Counted from the first letter of the stretch, positions 1 to 7,121 are shown. The stretch: DNA of 10,094 nucleotides from Leptolyngbyaceae cyanobacterium CSSed165cm_216 (GCA_007135385.1 SLIY01000105.1:1-10094); one strand, 5' to 3'. Notes: generated by a model not told the origin, from the sequence alone. Translations and numbers: made by a program.

Positions 1-21
1 CCCCCACCTCCCCACTCCCCC
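1..21 (+). repeat. C-rich tract abutting the treY start codon
   Basis: The 21 bases before the treY ATG are almost pure C/T with two A residues and contain no purine-rich Shine-Dalgarno sequence. Very similar tracts (pattern CCCCACCTCCCCAYCTCC) lie directly before the start codons at 7122 and 9746, so this is probably the tail of a dispersed repeat whose start lies outside the window. Confidence 0.6.
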
Positions 22-2835
22 ATGCGCATTCCCCTCGCCACCTACCGCCTCCAATTCAACCCTGCCTTTGACTTTGAGGCCGCCCAAAGCATCTTGGATT
101 ACCTCCAGGCCCTGGGCATTTCCGACATCTACGCCTCTCCCATTTTCAAGGCCCGGGCCGGTAGCACCCACGGCTACGATGTGGTAGACCCCACCCAGCT
201 CAACCCAGAACTGGGGGGAGAGGAAGCCTTTGAGGCACTGATTGACGCGGTGCAGCAGCACGGCATGGGTTGGCTGCAAGACATCGTGCCTAACCATATG
301 GCCTACGACAGCGAAAATTCTCTGTTGATGGACATTCTGGAGCATGGCCCCTACTCCGAATACAGCGACTTCTTCGATGTGGAGTGGGAGCACCCCTTCG
401 ACGACTTCCGGGGCAAGCTGTTGGCACCCTTATTGGGGGATTTCTATGGTCGCTGCCTAGAGCGCGGGGAACTGACCCTCGACTACGATGAAGTCGGCCT
501 CACCGTTAACTATTACGATCTCTGGATTCCCCTGCGGATCGAGTCCTACGCTCAATTTTTGACCCACGACATGGATCGCCTGGCCCGCTCCCTCGGCCGC
601 AGCGATCCCGACTTTGTGAAGCTGTTGGGCATTCTCTACATGCTCAAAAATCTGTCTGCTGAAACCACGGGGCGAGAGCGTAAGGACCAGGCCCAGTTCA
701 TCAAGGAACTGCTATGGGAGCTGTACAGCGGCAATGACGCGGTGCGTGATTTCATTCAGCACAATTTAGCCCTGTTTAATGGGGAAACCGAAACCAGCAG
801 CGATCGCTACGATTTGCTGGATGACCTATTAGCCGATCAGTTCTTTCGCCTGGCCTTTTGGAAGGTGGGGGCTGAAGAACTCAACTATCGCCGCTTCTTC
901 ACCGTTAATGAGCTGATCTGTCTGCGCATCGAAGACATTAAGGTGTTCCAAAAGACCCACTCGTTGATCGCCCACTTAGTCAAAGCCGGTCAGATTCAGG
1001 GGTTGCGCATCGACCACCTAGATGGTCTCTACGACCCAGACCATTACCTGCGACGGCTGCGCACCAAGTGCGGCGACGACATCTACGTGGTGGTAGAAAA
1101 AATTCTGGAGCGAGAGGAAACCCTACCTGAGGATTGGCCGATTCAGGGCACCAGCGGCTATGACTTTTTGAACCAGATGAACGGCCTCTTTTGTCAGCGG
1201 GCCAACGTCAAGGCTTTTGATGCCATTTACCGGCGTCAGGTGGTCCATACCCCAGACTATGAAGCCTGGATGGTGGATAAAAAACGGCTGATTGCCGCCA
1301 CTAATTTGGTGGGGGATGTGGATAACCTGGGCCATTTGCTCAAGGGCATTGCCGGTAAGTACCGTTATGGGCGCGACTTTACCCTCAGTGGCTTACGTAA
1401 GGCGATTTTAGAGATGTTGGTGCAGTTTCCGGTGTATTGCACCTATATCAATAGCGCCGAGGTCAGCGATCGCGATCGCGCCTATATCCAGCAGGCGGTG
1501 GACAAGGCCCACAAGCGGATTCCCCAACTGCAAAACGAACTGGCCTTTGTGGAAAAGGTCTTAACCCTGGACTACGAAGATGTGCTCACCGAGGAAGACC
1601 AGGCCGAGTGGCTGCACTTTGCCATGCGGTTTCAGCAATTTTCTGGACCACTGATGGCCAAGGGGCTAGAAGATACGCTGTTCTATGTCTACAATCGGCT
1701 GATTTCCCTCAACGAAGTCGGGGGCGACCCCGGCACCTTTGGGGTCACGGCCGCAGAATTCCACCAGTACAATCAGCGGCAACTGGCCCAATGGCCCCAC
1801 ACCCTCAATGCCTCCTCCACCCACGACACCAAGCGCAGTGAGGATGTGCGTGCTCGGCTGAATGTGTTGTCCGAAATTCCGGAAGAATGGGATCAGCAGT
1901 TGCAGCGCTGGCAGCAGTTGAACCAGTCCCACAAGCTGGTGACCCAAAAGCGCACCATTCCCGACCCCAACAACGAGTATTTTCTCTATCAAACCCTGGT
2001 GGGTGCCTTTCCCTTTGGCGACGACCCTCAGGTGTATCAGACCTTCGTGGAGCGGATCAAAGCCTATGTGGTCAAGGCGGTGCGTGAAGCCAAGGTCTAC
2101 ACCGCCTGGTTGCGCCCGGATACCGAGTACGAAGACGGGTTTGTTACCTTCGTCGAGCGCATATTGGATGACTCGAGCAAAAACAAATTCCTGGCTGAAT
2201 TTCGCCCCTTCCAGCAAAAAATCGCTGCATACGGCATCTATAATTCTCTCTCCCAAACCCTGCTGAAACTGACGGCCCCTGGGGTACCCGACCTGTACCA
2301 GGGCACTGAACTGTGGGACTTTAGCCTGGTGGACCCGGACAACCGTCGCCCGGTTAACTACGACGAGCGGCTTTCCTTTTTGCAGGAAATTCAGCGCCGT
2401 TGCCAGACTGACCTAAAAAGTCTGCTGGGGGATCTTCAGGCGACCCGTCACGATGGTCGCCTGAAGCTGTTTTTGATTACTCGCACCCTGGCGGCCCGGC
2501 AGCAATATCAGGCCATATTCGAGCAGGGGGATTACCAGCCACTCAGCGCCGAAGGGGAGCGGGCGAATCACATTGTGGCCTTTGCTAGAACCTATAAAGG
2601 GCAAAGCGCGATCGCCGTTGTGCCCCGCTTTTTGACCAGCCTGATTACCCCCGATCAAGACCCCTATGGCAAAGCTGTTTGGGGCGACACCGCCCTGGTG
2701 CTGCCGCCCGGTCTCAAAGGTCCCTGGCAAGACGCCCTCACTAATGTAAAGCATCGGGATCAGTCGCGGTTGCCCATTGCCAAGATTTTGCAAACCTTTC
2801 CCGCCGCCCTACTCGTTAGGGCCGAGAGTCGTTAA
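22..2835 (+). CDS. treY: Maltooligosyltrehalose synthase TreY (GH13)
   Basis: TreY is a cytoplasmic enzyme that isomerises the reducing-end alpha-1,4 bond of a maltooligosaccharide to alpha,alpha-1,1, giving maltooligosyltrehalose, from which TreZ releases trehalose. The 937-residue product shows the GH13 motifs in order: DIVPNH at 87-92, LRIDHLDGL at 328-336 with the expected nucleophile D331, VVVEKILEREETLP at 356-369 with the expected acid E359, and STHDTK at 599-604 with H601/D602. The C-terminal part has APGVPDLYQGTELWD at 752-766, typical of TreY. The start MRIPLATYRLQF matches the family's usual N terminus, so the ATG is secure although only a C-rich tract precedes it. No signal peptide is seen. 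Length fits the upper part of the family range. In Anabaena, treZ, treY and treH form a cluster; here the trehalase follows by 32 bases and treZ is presumably upstream (inference). Confidence 0.96.
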   Translation: MRIPLATYRLQFNPAFDFEAAQSILDYLQALGISDIYASPIFKARAGSTHGYDVVDPTQLNPELGGEEAFEALIDAVQQHGMGWLQDIVPNHMAYDSENSLLMDILEHGPYSEYSDFFDVEWEHPFDDFRGKLLAPLLGDFYGRCLERGELTLDYDEVGLTVNYYDLWIPLRIESYAQFLTHDMDRLARSLGRSDPDFVKLLGILYMLKNLSAETTGRERKDQAQFIKELLWELYSGNDAVRDFIQHNLALFNGETETSSDRYDLLDDLLADQFFRLAFWKVGAEELNYRRFFTVNELICLRIEDIKVFQKTHSLIAHLVKAGQIQGLRIDHLDGLYDPDHYLRRLRTKCGDDIYVVVEKILEREETLPEDWPIQGTSGYDFLNQMNGLFCQRANVKAFDAIYRRQVVHTPDYEAWMVDKKRLIAATNLVGDVDNLGHLLKGIAGKYRYGRDFTLSGLRKAILEMLVQFPVYCTYINSAEVSDRDRAYIQQAVDKAHKRIPQLQNELAFVEKVLTLDYEDVLTEEDQAEWLHFAMRFQQFSGPLMAKGLEDTLFYVYNRLISLNEVGGDPGTFGVTAAEFHQYNQRQLAQWPHTLNASSTHDTKRSEDVRARLNVLSEIPEEWDQQLQRWQQLNQSHKLVTQKRTIPDPNNEYFLYQTLVGAFPFGDDPQVYQTFVERIKAYVVKAVREAKVYTAWLRPDTEYEDGFVTFVERILDDSSKNKFLAEFRPFQQKIAAYGIYNSLSQTLLKLTAPGVPDLYQGTELWDFSLVDPDNRRPVNYDERLSFLQEIQRRCQTDLKSLLGDLQATRHDGRLKLFLITRTLAARQQYQAIFEQGDYQPLSAEGERANHIVAFARTYKGQSAIAVVPRFLTSLITPDQDPYGKAVWGDTALVLPPGLKGPWQDALTNVKHRDQSRLPIAKILQTFPAALLVRAESR
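1466..1479. repeat. Two overlapping HIP1 palindromes
   Basis: GCGATCGC occurs at 1466-1473 and again at 1472-1479, sharing two bases, inside treY. HIP1 is the highly iterated palindrome of many cyanobacterial genomes. Nine further copies in the window, eight of them inside coding sequence and one at 9657 in a noncoding hairpin loop, support a cyanobacterial origin. Confidence 0.9.
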
Positions 2836-2837
2836 AC

Positions 2838-2843
2838 TATAAT
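2838..2843 (+). promoter_or_regulatory. Possible -10 element before the trehalase
   Basis: A perfect TATAAT lies two bases after the treY stop codon, 24 bases before the GTG of the trehalase gene. No convincing TTGACA-like -35 box is seen at 16-18 bases upstream (the best is TTAGGG at 2816-2821). It could give the trehalase its own transcript with a short leader of roughly 18 bases, separate from treY. This is inference from one hexamer. Confidence 0.35.
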
Positions 2844-2867
2844 CGTGGAAATTAAGCTTTGTAACCA

Positions 2868-4424
2868 GTGACCATATCTGCTTCCTCCCCTGCCAGCGAG
2901 CTGACGCCCTGGCAGATTCATGCTGTTCGCCATTACATTAAGACCTCCTGGCAGACCCTATCGCGCTCCCTCAGCCATGTGCTAGAAGCGGCCCAGGACG
3001 AGAAGATCGATCATACTCCCGGTACCCCCTGGCCCGTTTACATTTCGGCTCAGGAAGATCGCTATACCGTAGAAGATGCGCTGCTGAACGTACTCAGCCA
3101 GGACGAATTCGCCCAGATTGAGTTACGGGTGCTACCCGCTGACTACGACCAAATTACCGACCACGGGCTACTATACCTGCCCCATGACTATGTGGTGCCC
3201 GGGGGCCGGTTCAACGAAATGTACGGCTGGGATAGCTACTTCATTTTGCTGGGGCTGCTGCGGGATGGGGAGTTGCTGATGGCCAAGAACATGGTAGATC
3301 AGCTGATCTACCAGGTGCAGCACTATGGCACCGTGCTCAACGCCAACCGCACCTATATGCTCAATCGTTCCCAGCCACCGGTACTGTCAATGATGGCGAT
3401 GGCGGTGTTTCAACAGACGGGCGATCGCGACTGGTTGCATTCCCTGCTGCCAGCGCTAGAACGCTACTACTACTACTGGATGGTACCCCCCCACTTTAAC
3501 CCGGTCACCGGGCTCTCTCACTACCATGCTCTGGGTCATGGCCCAGCCCCGGAGGTGGTCAGTTCCGAGCGGGATGAAGCCGGTCGTACCCACTATGACC
3601 GAGTGCGGGAGTACTTCCGAGAGCATCAGATCGACGATTATGATGTCAGTCTGTTCTATGATGCCGAGGCCGACGAGTTGACCGAACTGTACTACCAGGG
3701 CGATCGCTCCATGCGCGAGTCAGGCTTCGACATCACCAATCGGTTTGGCCCCTTCAGTGCCGACATCATTCACCATGCTCCGGTTTGCCTCAACGTGCTG
3801 CTCTATCAAATGGAGCAGGACATGGCTGAGTGTTATCACATTCTGGAGCACAGCTGGGAAGCCAAAATTTGGCAGACTCGGGCCCACCGTCGCCACCAAC
3901 TGATTGACCAATACCTCTGGGATGAAGAGGCCGGGCTGTATTTTGACTACAACCCCTATACCGGTCAGCGCCGTCCCTACGAGTTTGTCACCACTTTCAT
4001 GCCCCTGTGGGCGGGGATCGCCTCTCCCCACCAGGCCAAGCGGGTTGTCGATAACCTGAAGAAATTTGAAGCCCCCGGCGGCCTGCTCACCAGCACCCAT
4101 GTGTCCGGTAACCAGTGGGATGCCCCCTTTGGCTGGGCCCCGCTGCAATGGTTTGCCGTCGGTGGCCTAGAGCGCACGGGCTATGGCGCCGATGCCCATC
4201 GCATTGCCACCAAGTTTGTCCACATGGTGGTGCAAGAGTTTGATAAAGCCGGCACCCTGGTGGAAAAGTACGATGTCGAACGCTGCTCGGCCAATGTCTC
4301 CGACGAAATTCAGTTTGGCTACAGCTCCAACGAAATTGGCTTCGGCTGGACCAATGGGGTGGTGTCGGAATTTCTCGACCTGCTAGAGCGACGACCTCAA
4401 ACCTGGTCTGAGCAGGCGGCTTAG
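2868..4424 (+). CDS. treH: GH37 trehalase
   Basis: This enzyme should hydrolyse alpha,alpha-trehalose to two glucoses. Of 518 residues, both classical trehalase signatures are exact: PGGRFNEMYGWDSY at 111-124 and QWDAPFGWAP at 416-425. NANRTYMLNRSQPP at 158-171 matches the substrate-binding stretch of the family. The predicted catalytic acid is D288 in RESGFD and the predicted base is E466 in LVEKYDV; the chain ends with GFGWTNG at 491-497. No signal peptide is visible, so a cytoplasmic enzyme is likely, consistent with turnover of internally made trehalose. The GTG start is the first possible one: an in-frame TAA lies at 2862-2864, three bases before it. No clear ribosome binding site is seen. 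It follows treY by 32 bases and may be co-transcribed or use the TATAAT at 2838. The glycine-rich GGGGEY segment of E. coli TreA appears altered here to FGYSSNEI. Confidence 0.93.
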   Translation: MTISASSPASELTPWQIHAVRHYIKTSWQTLSRSLSHVLEAAQDEKIDHTPGTPWPVYISAQEDRYTVEDALLNVLSQDEFAQIELRVLPADYDQITDHGLLYLPHDYVVPGGRFNEMYGWDSYFILLGLLRDGELLMAKNMVDQLIYQVQHYGTVLNANRTYMLNRSQPPVLSMMAMAVFQQTGDRDWLHSLLPALERYYYYWMVPPHFNPVTGLSHYHALGHGPAPEVVSSERDEAGRTHYDRVREYFREHQIDDYDVSLFYDAEADELTELYYQGDRSMRESGFDITNRFGPFSADIIHHAPVCLNVLLYQMEQDMAECYHILEHSWEAKIWQTRAHRRHQLIDQYLWDEEAGLYFDYNPYTGQRRPYEFVTTFMPLWAGIASPHQAKRVVDNLKKFEAPGGLLTSTHVSGNQWDAPFGWAPLQWFAVGGLERTGYGADAHRIATKFVHMVVQEFDKAGTLVEKYDVERCSANVSDEIQFGYSSNEIGFGWTNGVVSEFLDLLERRPQTWSEQAA

Positions 4425-4428
4425 GTCA

Positions 4429-4459
4429 ATCAGGGGGGCAGGAGTGGGCCAAGCCTGAT
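4429..4459 (+). terminator. Possible stem-loop after the trehalase
   Basis: ATCAGG at 4429-4434 pairs with CCTGAT at 4454-4459 around a 19-base loop in which GGC and GCC can pair further. It starts five bases after the trehalase stop. There is no T-run, so a terminator role is only suggested by position. Confidence 0.25.
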
Positions 4460-4556
4460 CCAACGGCCTGGTCATACTCGACCCCGTCGGTTGAGCTGAT
4501 TGCCAAAGTCCGCAGGCGCTAGCAGCGCTCAAAGCCCTGCCGCGATAGCTCGGGCG

Positions 4557-4765
4557 ATAGGGATTCCAGAATATTGGATGGCCAACTACGCCGGATTTGG
4601 GGGCACCCGACACATTGGGAAGCCCAAACAACCCACCCTCTCTATCTGCACACTAGTGGATGGGGAGTATGACATTCAGTCGCTTCACGGTAATGAGAGT
4701 ATCATTTCTCCAACTTTCCAGAGTTGAGACTAACGGCTGAGCAAGTTTTGCGGGCTATGAGGTAA
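4557..4765 (+). pseudogene. Remnant of a Uma2-family (DUF820) nuclease-like gene
   Basis: Translation from 4557 gives IGIPEYWMANYAGFGGTRHI, then GKPKQPTLSICTLVDGEYDI and ESIISPTF, which I recognise as the C-terminal third of Uma2/DUF820 proteins, a PD-(D/E)XK-fold family very abundant in cyanobacteria. That frame hits TGA at 4725-4727, but shifting frame at about 4716-4718 continues as PELRLTAEQVLRAMR and stops at TAA 4763-4765, exactly as intact family members end. This implies loss of one T in the TTT run at 4715-4717. The upstream two-thirds of the gene, including the catalytic Asp and Glu/Lys region, cannot be found in 4425-4556 in any frame, so the gene is truncated as well as frameshifted. 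The frame is open back to about 4500 but that part does not look like the family. Confidence 0.8.
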
Positions 4766-4915
4766 CCATTGCAGCGGACGGTCGAGAGCTGAAGGTACTG
4801 AGGTCCAGGTGATCTGCCGCCACTGACATGAGTGATATTAACAAAATGCTAACGGTCCACAGCTGGGGCAGAATCGTTGGGTATGGTGGAACCAACCACA
4901 GTCAAGGTGTTGCCT
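4766..4915. other. Noncoding gap before the DUF5752 gene
   Basis: No gene is seen. The stretch probably holds the promoter of the downstream two-gene cassette, but no good -35/-10 pair is visible; CTGACA at 4823-4828 lacks a suitable -10 partner. The reading frame of the next gene is open upstream to TTG 4877, so part of this stretch could be coding if that start were used. Confidence 0.4.
4904..4909 (+). promoter_or_regulatory. Ribosome binding site favouring ATG 4916
   Basis: AAGGTG at 4904-4909 stands six bases before ATG 4916. The alternative in-frame starts TTG 4877, ATG 4883 and GTG 4886 have no comparable purine-rich sequence, and the conserved part of the protein begins only after residue 15 counted from 4916. 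Confidence 0.5.
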
Positions 4916-5611
4916 ATGGCTAACGACGATGCCCCGTTCTGTCCCCCGGTAGCGGCAGACGCCTTTGCCATCAAAGACTGCGCCCTGCTGACCATCGCTA
5001 CGGGTAAAAAAGCTACGACTCTGAAAGAGCTGCAAAATCACCTGAGTACCATTGATCCCGACAGCATCTACCTGCACGTGTGGGGCAGTCAGCTAGAGTC
5101 CCAGTTTGAAGTACGGGAATACAATAATCACTTCGCCTCCTGGGCCCGGCGGGGGCTGCACGACGACACCCTGGCCGAGCGACTGGCCATGGTTGCCCCG
5201 AATGAATACGCTGACTTAGAAGAGCTGCGGCAAGAATTTTTAGAGGTGATTGCTGAGCGGCTGGAGGAAAAGGAATACTTGCATTGGGTTCTGGCTACAG
5301 AGCCCTTTGAGTTCATTCGCTCCACTATTGTGGTGTTTGATACGGCCAAGCGGGTCGAACAACCGGAAGAGCTAATTGACCTGATTCCACACCTATCTAC
5401 TAGCAGTATCTTCTACCACTTCATTGATGCCCGTCGTCGTCTGCCCATCAACCAGGATGACTTTCGATACTGGTTGACCTGCTGGGGCGATCGCTATGCC
5501 GAACTGAATCACCATCTGGCCGCCATCGACCCCTACTTCAATGGCTTGACCACTATTCGTCAGCAGTTGGCCAACGCCTTTGAACGCTATTGTCCAAGGA
5601 AAAGCCCATGA
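4916..5611 (+). CDS. DUF5752-like protein, partner of the TreT-like synthase
   Basis: The product of 231 residues resembles a family I recall as DUF5752, whose biochemical role is not established and which is often encoded next to TreT-like glycosyltransferases. There is no signal peptide, membrane segment or recognisable catalytic motif; it is rich in acidic and aromatic residues. Two halves are alike: residues 16-112 (FAIKDCALLTIATG, then SIYLHVW, W76, LAERLAMVAP, LEELRQEFLEVI) and 131-222 (FEFIRSTIVVFDTA, then SIFYHFI, W190, LNHHLAAIDP, LTTIRQQLANAF), suggesting an internal duplication of a roughly 95-residue module. Its stop overlaps the next start (ATGA at 5608-5611), so translation is probably coupled and the product may form a complex with, or regulate, the synthase (inference). 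Start chosen at ATG 4916 because of AAGG six to twelve bases upstream; an upstream TTG at 4877 would add 13 residues. Confidence 0.8.
   Translation: MANDDAPFCPPVAADAFAIKDCALLTIATGKKATTLKELQNHLSTIDPDSIYLHVWGSQLESQFEVREYNNHFASWARRGLHDDTLAERLAMVAPNEYADLEELRQEFLEVIAERLEEKEYLHWVLATEPFEFIRSTIVVFDTAKRVEQPEELIDLIPHLSTSSIFYHFIDARRRLPINQDDFRYWLTCWGDRYAELNHHLAAIDPYFNGLTTIRQQLANAFERYCPRKSP
5596..5601 (+). promoter_or_regulatory. Ribosome binding site for the TreT-like gene
   Basis: AAGGAA inside the end of the DUF5752 gene stands six bases before ATG 5608. It decides the start: the in-frame TTG at 5590 lies upstream of this site and would add six residues without a binding site of its own. Confidence 0.65.
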
Positions 5612-6846
5612 GTATTTTGGAGCAGTACGCCCAGATTGTGGGCGACGATGTGATTGACCAGCTACAACAGCTAGCCAAGCCCTTGCGGGGTAAGTCGGTG
5701 GTGCATGTGAACTCCACCAAGCTGGGGGGCGGCGTGGCCGAAATTTTGACTAAGCTGGTGCCCCTGATGCAGGAGCTAGAGTTGAACACCGACTGGCAAG
5801 TGATTACCGGTGATGAACCGTTTTTCCACTGTACGAAAGGGATGCACAATGCCCTCCAGGGAAACCAGGTACCCCTGTCCCAAGGGCTGCTAGAGCACTA
5901 TGAAGAGGTTAACCGGCAGAATGCCGAGCGGCTGCGATCGCATCTGGTAGACGCCGACTTTGTTTTCATCCATGATCCCCAACCCGCCCCTCAACTGTCC
6001 CTTTGTCCCGATCGCCAGGGCCACTGGATCTGGCGCTGCCACATCGATGCTAGCCATCCCTACCGACCAGTGTGGAAGTTTTTGCGCCCGTTCATTGAGC
6101 CCTACGAAGCCAGCATCTTTTCCCTACCGGCCTTTGCCCAGGCCCTGCCCCACCCGGAGTACATCATTTCCCCCAGCATCGACCCCCTCAGCGACAAAAA
6201 CATTGACCTGCCCCAGGAGGAAATCCGAGAGGTACTGGGGCAGTTTCAGATTGATCCCGATCGTCCCTTGGTGGTGCAAGTCTCCCGGTTCGATCGCTTC
6301 AAAGACCCGGTGGGGGTGATTCGTGCTTATAAAATGGCCACCAAATTCCACCCCGATTTGCAACTGGTGCTGGCCGGGGGAAGTGCCGACGACGACCCTG
6401 AGGGGGCGCTGGTGCTGCAAGAGGTGAAAGCCGAAGCCAACCACGACCCCGACATCCACATTCTGTTGCTGCCCCCTGATGCCAATCGCACCATCAACGC
6501 CCTGCAACGAGCCGCCGATATTGTGATGCAAAAATCAACCCGGGAAGGGTTTGGGCTAACGGTCACCGAAGCCATGTGGAAAGGTAAACCCGTCATTGGT
6601 GGCGATACCGGCGGCATTCGCCTACAAGTGGTGAACTACCACACCGGTTTTCTGGTCAATACTCCCGAAGGAGCCGCCCTGCGGATTCGCTACCTGCTGA
6701 ACCAGCCCGACAAAATGGCTGAATTTGGCCATAAAGCCCAGGAGTTTGTGCGCGAGAACTTTCTGCTCACCCGCCACCTGCGAGAGTACATGACTCTGAT
6801 GGTCTTATTGCTGCACGGCGGCGGTGATCGCCTGGAACTAACCTAA
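5608..6846 (+). CDS. treT: TreT-like trehalose synthase (GT4 glycosyltransferase)
   Basis: TreT enzymes transfer glucose from an NDP-glucose to glucose to form trehalose, reversibly, in the cytoplasm. The 412-residue product has the GT-B layout of this group: an N-terminal domain with VNSTKLGGGVAEIL at 34-47 and IHDPQP at 121-126, and a C-terminal nucleotide-sugar domain with QVSRFDRFKDP at 224-234 (R227, K232) and the retaining GT4 EX7E motif, E313 and E321, in REGFGLTVTEAMWKGKPVIGG. The STKLGGGVAEIL signature is what separates TreT-like enzymes from other GT4 enzymes. Start ATG 5608 overlaps the DUF5752 stop by four bases and has AAGGAA six bases upstream. It is the second gene of a tight two-gene unit. 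Related GT4 enzymes with other acceptors exist, so the exact acceptor and the donor (ADP- or UDP-glucose) are unproven. Confidence 0.85.
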   Translation: MSILEQYAQIVGDDVIDQLQQLAKPLRGKSVVHVNSTKLGGGVAEILTKLVPLMQELELNTDWQVITGDEPFFHCTKGMHNALQGNQVPLSQGLLEHYEEVNRQNAERLRSHLVDADFVFIHDPQPAPQLSLCPDRQGHWIWRCHIDASHPYRPVWKFLRPFIEPYEASIFSLPAFAQALPHPEYIISPSIDPLSDKNIDLPQEEIREVLGQFQIDPDRPLVVQVSRFDRFKDPVGVIRAYKMATKFHPDLQLVLAGGSADDDPEGALVLQEVKAEANHDPDIHILLLPPDANRTINALQRAADIVMQKSTREGFGLTVTEAMWKGKPVIGGDTGGIRLQVVNYHTGFLVNTPEGAALRIRYLLNQPDKMAEFGHKAQEFVRENFLLTRHLREYMTLMVLLLHGGGDRLELT

Positions 6847-6863
6847 TACTCGCTATACTCGAT

Positions 6864-6908
6864 CCTGATTGGGCCGATCAGGCACGATACCGCGAACACT
6901 CCCGGTAT
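6864..6908 (+). terminator. Two tandem stem-loops after the TreT-like gene
   Basis: Hairpin 1 pairs CCTGAT (6864-6869) with ATCAGG (6877-6882) around seven bases. Hairpin 2 pairs ATACCG (6887-6892) with CGGTAT (6903-6908) around ten bases. Both stems are perfect six-mers and begin 18 bases after the stop. Neither is followed by a T-run, so termination is inferred from position only; an RNA-stabilising role is equally possible. Confidence 0.4.
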
Positions 6909-6919
6909 GATGTAGCTAA

Positions 6920-6959
6920 AGAGCGAAAAAAGAAGACAGAAGAACCAAGAAAGAAAATG
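6920..6959 (+). repeat. Purine-rich module, copy 1
   Basis: A stretch made almost entirely of A and G, containing GAGCGAAAAAAGAAGACAGA. A similar purine-rich stretch (GAATGAAAAAAGAAAAGGGA) occurs at 9332-9351. In both gaps it comes first in an order of three shared modules that ends at a start codon. Confidence 0.45.
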
Positions 6960-7003
6960 CCTGAGTACTGACCTGCTGGAGAACTCGGTTTTCCTAAATA
7001 ACT

Positions 7004-7009
7004 TATAAT
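7004..7009 (+). promoter_or_regulatory. Possible -10 element for the GTPase gene
   Basis: A perfect TATAAT stands 112 bases before ATG 7122, in an A/T-rich stretch. No good -35 box is seen at the expected distance. If used, transcription would start near 7016 and the leader would carry the repeat modules at 7073-7121. Confidence 0.3.
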
Positions 7010-7072
7010 CTGCTACGGGAAAAACCAATTCCCCTTTTCCTTGCTGGGAAGACTCTGCCTTTCATGTCGCTC

Positions 7073-7095
7073 TGCGAAACTGCTCTGCGTCTACC
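7073..7095 (+). repeat. CTGCTCYGCGTCTACC dispersed module, copy 1
   Basis: TGCGAAACTGCTCTGCGTCTACC matches 9541-9565 with a two-base gap and two substitutions, and both copies are followed by a C-rich tract. It does not look like coding sequence. Confidence 0.55.
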
Positions 7096-7121
7096 CCTCA
7101 CCTTCCCCACTCCCCATCCCC
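7096..7121 (+). repeat. C-rich tract abutting the GTPase start codon
   Basis: An almost pure C/T tract with a few A residues that runs directly into ATG 7122, with no Shine-Dalgarno sequence. It closely resembles 1-21 and 9728-9745, which stand in the same position before treY and the ABC gene. Confidence 0.6.

Noticed and set aside
1666..2256. Minus-strand open frame of 196 codons inside treY.
   Set aside because: A shadow of the strongly conserved treY frame; GC-rich codon use produces long antisense frames.
4425..4556. Upstream part of the Uma2 gene, or another gene, in the gap after the trehalase.
   Set aside because: No frame gives the expected Uma2 N-terminal or catalytic motifs, and the open stretch back to about 4500 (AGASSAQSPAAIARA) does not resemble the family.
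4823..4852. CTGACA with a TGCTAA box as a promoter for the DUF5752 gene.
   Set aside because: The -10 candidate matches the consensus poorly, and the match is no better than expected by chance in A/T-rich gap DNA.
6843..7028. Minus-strand open frame of 61 codons with a hydrophobic stretch (FLSWFFCLLFSLFSYIIPG).
   Set aside because: The hydrophobic run is the complement of the purine-rich repeat module at 6920-6959, there is no conserved-looking sequence, and the frame spans the hairpins after the TreT-like gene.
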